A program made the translations under genes and the position numbers. From Zelonia costaricensis (Eukaryota > Euglenozoa > Kinetoplastea > Trypanosomatida > Trypanosomatidae): 47,934 nucleotides of DNA. The stretch covers positions 1 through 47,934 of the forward strand of contig JASAOO010003366.1 in assembly GCA_030849075.1 (NCBI GenBank), in the 5' to 3' direction. The notes under the pieces were generated by a model. That model saw nothing but the letters and a program-made list of their open reading frames with translations. It ran no database searches and was not told where the DNA came from. Shown in pieces: positions 1 to 10,014 of this stretch. Position 1 is the stretch's first letter; every line of letters begins with the position of its first letter.

Positions 1-740
1 CAGCGGGGGGTTGGGAGGGGGGGGGGGGAGTTAAACAATAGGGTTAGGGGACTGGGCAGCTTCTAGGGCTGTCTTGCACGGGCACGGGCACGGGCACGGG
101 GTGGGGGGGCGGCCGAAGAGAAACGTTGGGTTAAAGCGCGCAGGGAACAGTCGAGTACAGGGTAGCTGAGTTTGTGAGGACAAGAACCAGTGTGCAGTAA
201 TTTTGTGTGGAGAGTGAGAGCGCAAGAAGCTGAAGAGAGCTTTGGGGAGGGGTTTGAAGTTGTGTAGTGGGTGATTCGGGGCGAGGGGGTGGGGAAGGGG
301 TGTAGGGAGTCAAGAGCGAGTGCCACGGCTGAGGAAGATGGCATTCATGATTGTGTGGGGGAGGGGAGGAGGCGGCTGCACGCCATGGACACATTAGGCT
401 AGAGTGCACCCACGGCGCCCCACGCACACAGCAAAGTGCAGCACCGCCTATCGCGCGGCAAGGACAGTACTGCCGCCCACTGACGGCGATTTCTTCGTTT
501 TTCTTTCGCGCGGTAACGGAAGTGAGAATGGCGGCGGGAAAGAGAGATACAGGAGAGCGCGGTGTGGCGGCCGCTGAACCCGGTCCACGGCGAGCCCCAC
601 GGCCGGTCCCTCGATCCACCCTTCGACCCCACAAACACTTTGCCACCCTCGCCCCAGAGTGGCCTCGGCAGGGTCAGGAGGTTGGAGAGGTGCGAGGATG
701 GGAGGCGGGGGGGGGGAACACCGCTGGGCTCACGCCGCAG
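1..740. other. Non-coding 3' flank of the CDC20-like gene
   Basis: I see no convincing gene here. It lies downstream of the CDC20-like gene on the minus strand and would be its 3' UTR plus the start of the next spacer. It holds a G-rich run at 1-28 and a short tandem hexamer (units of gggcac, about four copies) near 76-100. Minus-strand reading frames here are low-complexity, rich in Pro/Ser/Thr, with no domain. Confidence 0.6.
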
Positions 741-2945
741 TCACCGCAGTGGCTCCTCTACGAAGCTACCTGCATCTTGCGGTGGCGGGGTCCACGAGGG
801 GCCGACGCGGCCGACGCCGCTGCCGCGCTCGCTGGCACGGGCGGCATTGCTGTCGAAGACGCGCCAGAACTTCAGCGTCTCGTCCTCCTGCGCGGCACAG
901 ACACGCTCCTGGTCGGGGGCCATGGTGAGGCAGGTGAGGCTGGCCTCACAGTGGAGGGCGGTGAAGGTGCTGAGCAGGTGGAAGGTGGAAGCCTTGCGCA
1001 GCTGGAGTTGGCCCTTGCCCCGGTGCGCCGTCACCACCTCCCCCTGCGTGCCGTGGCAGACGAGGTCGGAGATCGGGTGCTGCGTGTTCACCGCTCGCGT
1101 CACGTACTGGGCGAGCTGCTCGTAGTTGCTCCCGACCCCGCCGGCGCCGCCGCAGCCCTCCTCGTCCGCCGTGGGGTCCATCTCAATCGTGCGCTGCGGG
1201 GCGTGCGTGTCCATGAGGGACATGACCCCGTCCTCGCCGCCGGTGAAGAGGCGGCTGCGCTTCTGCGGATCCCAGCGGATGGCGTTGACGCGGCCGTGGT
1301 GAACGCCGTCGAAGGCGTACCGCGGCGTGGCTGCACGGCGGGCGTCCCACACGCGCACCGCGCCGTCGCACCCGCCGGAGGCGAGGTAGAAGGGCTCAGC
1401 TGCGCAGTAGTGCAGGCTCGTGACGCCGCCGCCGTGGCCCTCGTACGTGGCGACGAGCGCCTCCTTGGCGCGCAGGTCGAAGGCGCACGTCGTGCCGTGC
1501 GGACTGCTTGAGGCAACGGCCAGCACCGGGCCCTTCACGGAGAGCCGCGACACCTCGAGGCCGGAGGGGAGGCGCACGGTGCGCAGGAAGCTGGAGGAGC
1601 GGCAGTCGAAGATGGCGGTGGTGCCGTCCTGCACGCTCATGGCCACGCAGGAGCACTTGTGCAGCCACTGGACGCAGCGGATGCGCACGGCGTCGTCGAG
1701 GTCGACCACCTTGGCCGCCTGCCCGCTGTCCCCGCTCCACGAGTAGAGCGATTGACCCATGCCAATGGCGATGCAGTTGTTGGCGCCCCAGTCCAGCAGC
1801 TGCGCAGCGTTGGCCGGAAACTGAGGCGCATCGAGCACCCGCTCCGGCGTTGTGTTGTAAATCCGCGACGCCGCACCGGCGCGGCCGCCGCTGCCGGTGG
1901 TGTAGATGGTGCGTGCGCGACTGCGTGGCAGCGCGGCGGCAAGGCCGGCGCTGGCAGCTTGGGCCGATGGCTGGCCCCGCATCCCGCTGCCCTTGGAGAA
2001 GGAGGCGAGACGGAGGGGTGCGCTGCCGGTCGGGCTGCCGAGATGCACCGCGCGGGACGGCGCATCCGGCGGCGCGACGTCGCCGAAGCGCAGCACCTCG
2101 CCACCGAGGCCGCGCCGCGCCGAGCCCATCGCGCCGTCGTCGCCCGTGCGGCGGCCACTCCCGCGTTCGTCGTGGCGGCTGCGGCCGGCGATGCCGCGCT
2201 CGTCCGCTACGCCCGCTGTGGAGGCTCCGGCGGTCGCAGCGTTGGAGCCTGGAGGCCCGAGATGGCGGGGGTAGGGGCCGCTGGCGGCGGCGTCGCCCGC
2301 GCCGCCGGCCGCGTGGGCGGTCGTCCCGCCGCTGCGGTGCCCGATGAGGTGGTCGGCGAGGACGTCGTTGTAGAGCGACGTGAGGTAGGAGGAGTCGTCC
2401 GAGATAATCGACTCGGAGAAGCTCGTCAGGGCGCTGGAAGACGGCGTCGGCGCCGCCACCGGCGCGCCGTGGCCGCCGACCCCACCCACGACCGCTGCTG
2501 CTGCTGCTGCGGAGGTATTGGCTGATGCTGCGGCGGTGGCGTGCCGGGCTGCGGCCTGGGCGTGTGATGTGCGACTGTGCACCGTGTGCGGGGACGCCGA
2601 CGAGGTCAGCGAGGTGCAGGTCGTGGCGGCCATGAGGTTGAAGGAGGAGACGGTCATGTCCGTGCCGACGCGTTGGGGAATGTGCCTTGAGAGCCGCCTC
2701 GGGCCGCTGCGACGGCCTTCTTCTTCGTCCTCGTCTCGCCCCACCCCGCTGTCCTCGCGGCGGCATGGCGTGAAGAGCGGCTCGGCCGGGGACGCCTCCT
2801 GTGAGACACGACGCCGCTCGGCCCGGGCGCTGAGTCGAGCGGAGCGGCGCTCGCCGCGGAAGAGCTTCGACTCGCGTGGCAGCCCCGATGGCCGCCCGCT
2901 GCTCTCGGGCGACTCAGAGGTGCGATCCAGAGTCCACTGCTGCAT
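741..2945 (-). CDS. CDC20: CDC20/CDH1-like WD40 activator of the anaphase-promoting complex
   Basis: A 734-residue WD40 protein of the Cdc20/Fizzy family. This family recruits substrates and activates the APC/C ubiquitin ligase at mitosis. A C-box-like motif (SRHIPQR, residues 86-92) is followed by a hydrophobic MTVSSFNL stretch, as in Cdc20. The family signature before the propeller, NTTPERVLDAP followed by LLDW, is clear in the middle of the protein. WD repeats then run to near residue 700, including GCDGAVRVWDARR and FTGGEDGVMSLMD. The protein ends in Leu-Arg, close to the Ile-Arg tail by which activators dock on the APC/C. A low-complexity Ala/Gly/Ser linker of about 200 residues separates C-box and propeller, so the protein is longer than the usual 450-550. 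I chose the ATG at 2945 because it keeps the C-box; the true start is unproven. No KEN box is obvious. Family assignment is firm; orthology to CDC20 rather than CDH1 is not settled. Confidence 0.88.
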   Translation of the reverse strand: MQQWTLDRTSESPESSGRPSGLPRESKLFRGERRSARLSARAERRRVSQEASPAEPLFTPCRREDSGVGRDEDEEEGRRSGPRRLSRHIPQRVGTDMTVSSFNLMAATTCTSLTSSASPHTVHSRTSHAQAAARHATAAASANTSAAAAAAVVGGVGGHGAPVAAPTPSSSALTSFSESIISDDSSYLTSLYNDVLADHLIGHRSGGTTAHAAGGAGDAAASGPYPRHLGPPGSNAATAGASTAGVADERGIAGRSRHDERGSGRRTGDDGAMGSARRGLGGEVLRFGDVAPPDAPSRAVHLGSPTGSAPLRLASFSKGSGMRGQPSAQAASAGLAAALPRSRARTIYTTGSGGRAGAASRIYNTTPERVLDAPQFPANAAQLLDWGANNCIAIGMGQSLYSWSGDSGQAAKVVDLDDAVRIRCVQWLHKCSCVAMSVQDGTTAIFDCRSSSFLRTVRLPSGLEVSRLSVKGPVLAVASSSPHGTTCAFDLRAKEALVATYEGHGGGVTSLHYCAAEPFYLASGGCDGAVRVWDARRAATPRYAFDGVHHGRVNAIRWDPQKRSRLFTGGEDGVMSLMDTHAPQRTIEMDPTADEEGCGGAGGVGSNYEQLAQYVTRAVNTQHPISDLVCHGTQGEVVTAHRGKGQLQLRKASTFHLLSTFTALHCEASLTCLTMAPDQERVCAAQEDETLKFWRVFDSNAARASERGSGVGRVGPSWTPPPQDAGSFVEEPLR

Positions 2946-4713
2946 GATGGGCGAGCCAAGGTGGGAGCTTGGAGTAGCCGCCGGCGTAAGCGAGAGAGAG
3001 CACGGGGCAGCGGGCTGAGAGGCCTGGTCGCGCCAGACGCGGTGGGGCGCTCAATGTCGGGGGTGGACTGTCGCCGGGTCAGTGGTGTGCCAACGGAAAG
3101 AGAAAAAAGTGGGGGCGGCGCGCCACACGAGCGCGGAGACGGGGTTGGCTTCTGCGACGACCAGATGACGAGGATCGGTGCAGGCAGGACCGCGCGGCCG
3201 AGAGGCGTGCTTGTGTTCGTCTTCGTCTGCGTGCTTTGCGGCCAGGCACACAAGCGCTCAAGCGCAGAGGCAACACGAACAAACAACAACAAAAAAGTGA
3301 ATGACGCGAGCGACGGCGGCGCGAGAGCGGGAGCGGGAGCGTCCAGTGGCGGTGGATGGCGAGAGGAGAGTGAAGCGGAGTGCAGGATGGAGCGGGCTGA
3401 CGAATTCTAGTGGGGTGAGGGAGATCTAGTTGGGGGAACACGGGTGCGCCGACACGACGAAGTGGCGCAAGACTGAGGTACAAAGAGGGAGGAGAGGGGA
3501 GGGGGGGGGGAGCCGAGGCGGCGCGCGTGGGTGCAGAGCCTCAGAAACAGGAAAAAACACAAGCAAGAACAGAAAGAAAAGCGCAAAGGCGAGCCGCGTT
3601 TGTGGGTACCAGCGGGGTGGAGGGGTGTGTATGTGCGTGTTTGGGATAGTATGGGGGTGGGGAGAAGGGAGTCGTGTAAGAAACTCGCCAATTGGAATCT
3701 AGGGTGAATGGAGATGAGGATGCCGGAGGAGGTAGGACAGGGAAGAGAGAAACTCTGGTATGTGTGGGTGTCTGTGGTGGATTATGAGCTTCGCGGTGCC
3801 GCAGGTGACACTCTACACTCCGCGCGCGCGCGTGTGTGTGTGCCACCGTGTGTGAAAAGGGGTCGTGCAAGAGTCTGCCTTGAGCGCGGGGTGGTACGGC
3901 GGATTTGCGCTGGGTGAACGTGGCACTGCCGGGACACCTTCTCAGCCGCCGCTGCGGCGCCGTGAGTAAGGACGCGAGGATGTGCACGGGCACGACGAGA
4001 GCGGAGCGCTGAGGGCAACGGCAATCGAAAGGGGCAGAGAGAGGAAGCACGTGAGATGCGCGCCTGATGCTGCAGGAGGTTCGTAGAGCAGAGTGCAGCG
4101 ACACGCGTGCGGCTGATGGTGGATTGCTCGTCGCGTTCACAGAGTGGGCGTGCGAGAAGCAAGGAGAGTGAGGGGTGTGAGAGCAGTGCCAAGGCGGTGA
4201 CGGTAGTGCAGGAGGGAGTGCGCAAAGCTTCCTCGCAGAATCGTGCGTCATCACGGCGGCGCTATGCCTCTCGTCGTCGTCGACCTTGAATGGTGAAAGC
4301 GGAAGGAGACCTGCACAGCATCCCCGAGCGCATTGCCCCGATACTGTAAACACACAACACGACCGTAGGCTCGCTTTGGCTTTGTTTCCCAGCAGAGAGT
4401 GTCATTGGAGTGTCGGGGAGAACGAAGCGGCAGCGCGGCGCACGCGAGCTGATGCGCAACTCTCCCCATCGCACTGGTGCCGCACATGCATCGCCCTCTC
4501 CCCCTAATTCACTGCTGCGCCTCCTCGTTCTCGTTGCAGCAGCGATGCGGCCTCTCGCGTTGACACGGAAGGAGTGGGAGAGAGAAGGCGCAGGAGCCAC
4601 GCTTTAAGCGGCGCGCCGCTTACGCGTAGCGGCAACCGTCCAAGCCTTCAAGCCCCCCCCCCTTGCACCCGCCGTCTCTGGCATGTAGCGGCGAGGCGCG
4701 CGGTCGCGGCCGG
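2946..4713. other. Spacer between the CDC20-like gene and the 431-aa unknown
   Basis: A 1.77 kb stretch without a convincing gene. Minus-strand frames up to 270 codons exist, but they are Ser/Pro/His-rich with no domain and look like open frames in GC-rich UTR. A long purine run on the plus strand (3482-3511) is a strong pyrimidine tract on the coding strand. Confidence 0.55.
3482..3511 (-). promoter_or_regulatory. Candidate trans-splicing polypyrimidine tract for the CDC20-like gene
   Basis: On the coding (minus) strand this is a nearly pure C/T tract of about 30 nt, some 540 nt upstream of the CDC20-like ATG. Trypanosomatid mRNAs receive a spliced leader at the first suitable AG after such a tract. 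The location of the acceptor AG is inference. Confidence 0.4.
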
Positions 4714-6009
4714 CTACCCGTGTGCGGGCCGCTCCACGGGGTTGTACATATCCGCCGGCTGTGCGGCGGAGAGGTAGTAGCCGAGGTGTCGCACCGTGTC
4801 GTAGGCAGGCGTGCCTTCGCCGAGAGCCTGACGCAGAAAGGGAAAGACGGACCAGTAGTAGTCTGGCGGGATGAAGAAGCCGAGCCGGTGCAGCAGTAGC
4901 ATCGCCGTGGTGTCCCCCATGAGCATCGCCACCATGCCGGGCTTCACCGACTGCGTGATGATGTTCTTCGCCGGACGCACAGGCCGCGCCGTGCGGTACT
5001 CGAAGAAATGCACAAACTGCTCGAACTGCGTTCGTCGCTTCTTCCAGTGTTTTGACAAGTCCGTGATGACGCGTGTCTTGTTGTCGCGAATGGCATTGAA
5101 GCGCAGCAGTGCGTTTAGCGTCGCCCACTCCTCGTGTGCCGTGACCGGCGGCAGCGGGAGGTGGTAGCCCTCGCCGCAGAGGTACTCCTCCACGAGGTGA
5201 ACGATGCGGGGGCTTTGCTCCGCCAGCATGCGCAGCCGCAGGGAGCTCTGCTTGGCGTCAAAGACGAGCGCCAGCTGGAGCAGCGATGCTACGACGAGAG
5301 CGGGCTGCATGAGCGCCGCGCCCAGCTTCGTCGACATCACCTGCCGACTGACGCGCTGCACAACCGCGTGCACGGCTGGGCACGGCTGCGAACCACCCTG
5401 AGCGCAGACAGGGCAATCGAAGCGCCGCGCGCGGCCCCCGACACCGACGTCGGCGACGGCATCCGGCGCCTCACCGGAGGAGGACGGCGCGGCCGGCGCG
5501 ACTGCGGCGAGGGCAACGCTGCGGGGCTCGACGAGCTGCATCGCCGCGGCGACGTCGAGGTACTCCATCGCGTACGGGAGTCCCAGCAGCTGGGCAAAAC
5601 TCTCCGGTACGCGCGTGAACGGCGGGCTGTCCACGACCGGCCCCTGCGTGATGTGCGCCAGCGCAGCTACCTGCAGCGCCAGAAGCTGCGCCCTCGTGTA
5701 GCGGCGCACGACGCCAACGGCGCCCTGCGGTGGCACGCGCGTGGTCGCCGCTGTGTGTTGTGTCGAGGAGGTGAGGAGCGGCCGGGGGGCGTGCACGGTC
5801 AGGGCCGAGGCCGGCGCAGCGCTGCTCTGCCCCGAACGGCGCAGGCGCTCCGCGGCTGTCATCGCGACGGCGTCCGCTGCGTCCGGCGAAGAGGCGGCCA
5901 CGGGACTGCGAGGAGGCAGCGGCGGTGTGAGGGGCGGTGTCGGGCGGCGTCGTGCCAGGGCGCCGGTAATGGCCGCGGACGGCACGTACGCGGTGGCGCT
6001 GGGGTTCAT
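4714..6009 (-). CDS. Conserved-looking protein of unknown function with an eIF4E-binding-type motif
   Basis: I do not recognise this 431-residue protein. Residues 1-95 are low-complexity Ala/Pro/Ser/Thr. Residues 102-110 read RRYTRAQLL, which matches the YxxxxL-hydrophobic consensus of eIF4E-binding proteins (Tyr104, Leu109, Leu110) and resembles the basic-Tyr-Thr context of 4E-T. A CPVC...C segment (about residues 205-215) could be a partial metal site. The C-terminal 200 residues are well-composed, mostly helical and probably folded, including DLSKHWKKRRTQFEQFVHFF and PDYYWSVFPFLRQALGEG. The ATG at 6009 is the first in the frame, 42 nt after an (AC)n run on the coding strand. The gene is real by composition and length. 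The translation-repressor idea rests only on the short motif and could be chance. Confidence 0.75.
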   Translation of the reverse strand: MNPSATAYVPSAAITGALARRRPTPPLTPPLPPRSPVAASSPDAADAVAMTAAERLRRSGQSSAAPASALTVHAPRPLLTSSTQHTAATTRVPPQGAVGVVRRYTRAQLLALQVAALAHITQGPVVDSPPFTRVPESFAQLLGLPYAMEYLDVAAAMQLVEPRSVALAAVAPAAPSSSGEAPDAVADVGVGGRARRFDCPVCAQGGSQPCPAVHAVVQRVSRQVMSTKLGAALMQPALVVASLLQLALVFDAKQSSLRLRMLAEQSPRIVHLVEEYLCGEGYHLPLPPVTAHEEWATLNALLRFNAIRDNKTRVITDLSKHWKKRRTQFEQFVHFFEYRTARPVRPAKNIITQSVKPGMVAMLMGDTTAMLLLHRLGFFIPPDYYWSVFPFLRQALGEGTPAYDTVRHLGYYLSAAQPADMYNPVERPAHG

Positions 6010-6601
6010 TAAGTTGAGGCGGCCGCGGGCAGCGGCGTCGGCGCGTGTGCTTGTGTGTGTGTGTGTGTGTGTGTGCCGCTGCTAGGGCGAGGTTTGCCTG
6101 TAGACACACGGAAAGAGGGAGTGGGGGTGAGAAGGGTGCCGCACGGCGCGACTGCATGCGTAGCGGGAGTGTTGAGGTTGTGTGGGTGCGTGGGGAGAAA
6201 AATGGAGGAGGACGTTGGCATGCTGCTGCTCCGGGGCAGCGGAGACGGCTAGGAGCGAAGGGGAGAGGGTGGGGGGGGGGTGTAGCACGCGACGCCAACT
6301 GCCAAGGGCTGCGTAGGACGGGGGCATGGCAGCCGGGCCACCCCCTCCCTTCCTCCATCGCTTGATCAGCTGTCGCTGAAGGCTGAGCAGGCGCGTTTCA
6401 CCCCAGTCGCATGCGCAGCCGGTGCCTGCTGATCCCTTCAGAAAAAAAAAAGGGGAACACCACTACTTCGTTGTCTGTGTCGGGGTCACATCGCGACAAA
6501 GCGCTTGCGCGCAGCAGTCATAATTGGGTGGCTGTACATACGCCCGCTCGTGTAGAGAAGCTGTGGAGGAGGCGAGCAGCCCTGCTCTCCTCTGCTGGCC
6601 C
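6010..6601. other. Spacer with (GT)n run
   Basis: No gene seen. It contains (GT)n at 6052-6075 (AC on the coding strand), a G-rich run near 6258-6283 and an A-run near 6440-6450. The latter two are pyrimidine-rich on the coding strand. Confidence 0.5.
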
Positions 6602-7768
6602 TCAGTCATGCGCGTGAGGCGGCGAGACGGTGTCAGGCAGGAAGGTGCGCTTCTTCACCCATGGTGGGCGGAACGTGTAGAGGACGTAGCCGTCGTCCGT
6701 GAGCACGTCCCAGCCCTCTGGCACCTTGGTCAGGTGAAACTCGCGAATTGCGTCGTTGTACTTGAGGCTGGCATTCATGTACTCCAGCAGCGCCGTCACG
6801 TGCTTCTTGCTGAGCTTTTCGAGGGAAAAGTAGACGGCGATGAGGTCCTCGGCGGTCGACACGACCATCGGCGCAGCCGCCCGCCAGTCGGGTGCGATGG
6901 AGCGGTAGAGCATCTTGACACAGTCGCCGAGCATGAAACGCGTTGGCAGGTCCAGGCCGCTGCCGCCGGACGGCACAAAGGGCTTGCCGAGCCGCCTGCT
7001 CTCACTCAGGAACTGCTCTTGCCGCCGCAACTCCGCCGTCGCGTCGTAGAGGTCGCTCGGCGGCGGCGGCGGGGCCCCCGCAGGCACCCTGGCCGGCGAC
7101 CCCCTTCGCGCCGGGCTGCGCTGCTGCTGTTGCTGCTTGCCGGCGGGAGTTTGCCGCGCCCTGCTGGACGAGTTGGGCCGTGCCGCCGCCACTGCCGCCA
7201 CGACGACTACCCCCTCCCCGGCCCCTGCAGACGCCGTTGAGGACGCTGACGAGGAGGAGGAGGACGAGTGGTACGGCGCGACAGCCCCGCCGCCCTCGAT
7301 GACGCCGCTGTGACTGCGGCGACGCGCGGCGTAGAGCTTCTCGAGCTGCATGCTCGGCCGCGGGGCACGATGGTGGCTGTTGCTGCCACTGCGGCTGCGC
7401 GTGGCCTCGCTTCTGGCCAGGCCACCAATGCTTTGGCGCAGACTGCCGTGTGGTGAGCGCGAGTTGGAGGTCAGTGTGCGGTGCTGCTGGAGCTGGGAGT
7501 GACCTGCGTGGTGGTGCGTCGTGGTGCCGCCCGCCGTGGCGGAGGCGGAAGTGCCGCCGAGGTGCGGCAGCGAGGCCGTCGCGGCAAGACCGTCGTATGT
7601 GACGGCCAACCCGTTCGCCTGCGACAGCGCCACGAACTGCTGCTCCGTGCGCTTGCGCAGCTCGAGCTGCACGGCGTGGTAGCGCTCCAGCAGTTCATGC
7701 GGGACGTAGTCGCTGTCGTAGTAGTCCTCCATCTCCGCATACCCCGGCGCGCTGCGCAGGTCGGCCAT
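6602..7768 (-). CDS. Hypothetical protein with conserved-looking C-terminal helical region
   Basis: A 388-residue protein of unknown function. I place the start at the ATG at 7768 (MADLRSAPGYAEMEDYYDSD), where a structured N-terminus begins. The frame stays open upstream to 7987, but those residues look like translated 5' UTR. Residues 1-60 contain an acidic/Tyr patch and a short helix (ELLERYHAVQLELRKR). The middle is low-complexity Ser/Ala/Gly with short poly-Ser and poly-Gln, typical of trypanosomatid linkers. The last 120 residues look folded, including a region around FMLGDCVKMLYRSIAPDWRA and EKLSKKHVTALLEYMNASL. No signal peptide, membrane span or known motif is visible. I infer a cytoskeletal or regulatory protein only loosely. 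Confidence 0.72.
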   Translation of the reverse strand: MADLRSAPGYAEMEDYYDSDYVPHELLERYHAVQLELRKRTEQQFVALSQANGLAVTYDGLAATASLPHLGGTSASATAGGTTTHHHAGHSQLQQHRTLTSNSRSPHGSLRQSIGGLARSEATRSRSGSNSHHRAPRPSMQLEKLYAARRRSHSGVIEGGGAVAPYHSSSSSSSASSTASAGAGEGVVVVAAVAAARPNSSSRARQTPAGKQQQQQRSPARRGSPARVPAGAPPPPPSDLYDATAELRRQEQFLSESRRLGKPFVPSGGSGLDLPTRFMLGDCVKMLYRSIAPDWRAAAPMVVSTAEDLIAVYFSLEKLSKKHVTALLEYMNASLKYNDAIREFHLTKVPEGWDVLTDDGYVLYTFRPPWVKKRTFLPDTVSPPHAHD

Positions 7769-8805
7769 CGCAAAGCACCGCGGAGGCACTCTAGGGGTGT
7801 CGAGAGGCGCCGTGGGGGTCGCGTGTGTCGGCAGTCGAAGTGCAGACTTGCTCGCTCCTTTTCGCTCCCGTGCTCGCAAGTGTGCGTGCGTACCTGTGCG
7901 CGTGTCTGAGTGGATGTGAAGCTGAGGAGTGGCTCGTCGGACGAGGCGGAGGGAGGGAAAGTGGAGCGGTCCGCTCTGTTGAGCCAAGCACGCCCGTTGT
8001 CGTCGAGTGCGCGACCGGGCATGGCGAGGGCGGTGGACGGAGGGAGGAGGGTGTGTGTGTGTGTGGAGCTCAAAGCTGCGTCAGCCGCAATGGCCTGACG
8101 CTCGTGTTAGTGTTCAAAGCTAGCGTGGGGCAGCTGTGAACTCAGAAGCGGCCCGCGTGCACTGCACATGTGTTGTTTGTTTCCTTGGAATGGGTGGACT
8201 ATCGGTTAGCCGTGTCTAACCGACGGCGCCTGTCCAGTCCCTTCCCATGCGAGCAAGACGCGTACGTCGCGTTAGAAGTACCCAGCGGGGCGAAGTCGCA
8301 GGGGAGTCATGCAGCTAGAACCTTGAAGAGAGGACGGGGAAGGAGGGGGGAGCGGAGAGCAGAGAGGATGTGACGACGACAACGCCGCCTCGGCAGGAAG
8401 AGGGAGGTGGATGAGGCGGAGCACGCCGGCACACGCGCACGGACGCGCCCAACTACACGCGAACGAACAGACACGCGCGTGAGCAGGTGCACCTTAATGA
8501 GCTGTATACAGGAGATTAAGAGGAGAAGCGTTGGGGAGGAGGGGGCGGCGCACGTCAAGACGAGAACTAAAAAAAAAAAAAAAGGAGTGCACAACAACGC
8601 CGCGGCTGTCGGGGGTGGGGGAGACGGGCGCGCTGAGCAAACTCATCGGCACGACGTCACAGCACCACATGCGCCGTCTTGCATCCTCTTCCGGAAACTT
8701 GGACGCACCTGCCCGCCTTCCTTCGCCTCTCCTCAACTTGTCACTCAGCCGACGCCCTTCCCCGCCCCCTTAATGGCATAAAAAAAAAAGAACGGAGAGG
8801 CGGTT
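7769..8805. other. Spacer with A-runs and (GT)n
   Basis: No convincing gene. It contains a purine-rich stretch near 7942-7963 and (GT)n at 8049-8064, upstream of the preceding gene. A-runs at 8570-8583 and 8780-8789 would be T-runs on the coding strand. Confidence 0.5.
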
Positions 8806-10014
8806 CTACTCCCCACGTGCAGGCGCGTTGTTCGCCATCGACTCCGCCACGTCGGAGGTGCCCGCCACACTCATCGGCGGCACCGTGGGCAGCAGCGCGG
8901 CACGCTCGCGTGCAAACGCCTTGCAGAACTCGAGGAACCAATCGAAAACACTGCAAAACTCGTGCCCTTTGCGCGCCTCGATGTCGTTGTGCCCGCAGCC
9001 CGCGAACCACCAGTGAAAGGCGCCGATGCGGACGCTGTCCGCCTGCACGCGAAGCTGCTCCTCCGCCCTAGTGCGGTTCGAAATGCTCAGCGCCTCGAAG
9101 GCGCGGGCGTAGAGCTCAAAGACGCTGAGGGCCTGGCCGTTCGCGGGGGAGTGGTTCGGCCCCCCGAGCGGGCCGTCGCGCGCGCTGTGCGCAGAGGAGG
9201 CGCCGTCGACACTGCTGGATTTGCGCGCCGTGCTGCCGCGCTCCTGCGCCCTTCTGCGGCGCCGCTCGAGCCGCTGCCAGGCGGCGTTGCGGTCCGACTC
9301 GATGGCGTGCAGCAGCTCAACCGAGCACGCGCACGGAACGACGTTGTCGGCGTCGCCGTGCATCACGAGCACGGGACAGTCCGTGGTGCCGACGAGGCGG
9401 CGGTAGTTGGGGAAGAGGTCGACGCAGCAGCAGAGGTACGGCAGGCAGCAGCAACTCCGCACGACGCGGAGGCACGACGTAAAGGTTGAGATGAGCACGA
9501 GACCGGCCACCTCGGCGTGATGCTTCTCGGCCAGGTAGCAGGCTGGCCCCCCACCGACGGAGCGGCCGACGATGACAATGTGGTGCGCCGGGTAGCCGAG
9601 GGAGAGGAGGTGGGCGTAGATGTGGTCGGCGTCACCGTACACGCTCTTCTCCGTCACCTCTGCGACGCGCGTGGTGTCTGGGTAGCCGGAGAGGCCGTAG
9701 CCGCAGTAGTCGTAGACGATGACAGCGGCCTTGAAGGCCAGGGCGACGGACTGCGCGTAGGCGAAGGCGCCACCGAGGTCCTCGGCGTTGCCGTGGTTGT
9801 ACAGCACCACCATAGCGGTGCCCTTGATCTGCTCCAGCATCGCATCCGTCATGGTGTTCCCGGTCGGGTCAAAGTGGAAGTACGACAGGCGCTCGCCGCT
9901 CCGCTTCGTGGTGAAGCGCATGTACTGCCGGTGCTGCAGCAGCTGGACATGCTGCAGGCTGTTCGGATCCCGCGGCGGGACGAAGACGATGCTGTTCACA
10001 AAGGACTGCAGCAT
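8806..10014 (-). CDS. ABHD17-like alpha/beta hydrolase (serine hydrolase; candidate depalmitoylase)
   Basis: A 402-residue alpha/beta hydrolase. The nucleophile elbow GRSVGGG (Ser near residue 152) follows a YNHGNAEDLG oxyanion-type segment and VYDYCGYGLSG. The acid is probably Asp in VMHGDADNVVP (near 219) and the base His in AGCGHNDIE (near 339); the GHNDIE context is the hallmark of the ABHD17/FAM108 group. ABHD17 enzymes remove palmitate from membrane proteins. In trypanosomatid annotation such proteins are often called serine peptidases of clan SC. Two Cys triplets (CCCLPYLCCC) lie between Ser and Asp and could be palmitoylated. An Arg/Ser-rich insertion of about 60 residues precedes the His. 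I start at the ATG at 10014 (MLQSFVNSIVF); the open frame further upstream is a run of His-Thr and Pro translated from repeats. Confidence 0.85.
   Translation of the reverse strand: MLQSFVNSIVFVPPRDPNSLQHVQLLQHRQYMRFTTKRSGERLSYFHFDPTGNTMTDAMLEQIKGTAMVVLYNHGNAEDLGGAFAYAQSVALAFKAAVIVYDYCGYGLSGYPDTTRVAEVTEKSVYGDADHIYAHLLSLGYPAHHIVIVGRSVGGGPACYLAEKHHAEVAGLVLISTFTSCLRVVRSCCCLPYLCCCVDLFPNYRRLVGTTDCPVLVMHGDADNVVPCACSVELLHAIESDRNAAWQRLERRRRRAQERGSTARKSSSVDGASSAHSARDGPLGGPNHSPANGQALSVFELYARAFEALSISNRTRAEEQLRVQADSVRIGAFHWWFAGCGHNDIEARKGHEFCSVFDWFLEFCKAFARERAALLPTVPPMSVAGTSDVAESMANNAPARGE

Noticed and set aside
351..1511. Long plus-strand open frame (386 codons) opposite the CDC20-like gene
   Set aside because: It is antisense to a clear WD40 gene, is Ala/Val/Arg-rich and has no domain. 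High GC in the third position makes long antisense frames common.
1396..2766. Second minus-strand frame (456 codons) within the CDC20-like gene
   Set aside because: It is an off-frame shadow, extremely Arg/His/Pro-rich, whereas the other frame carries WD repeats and the C-box.
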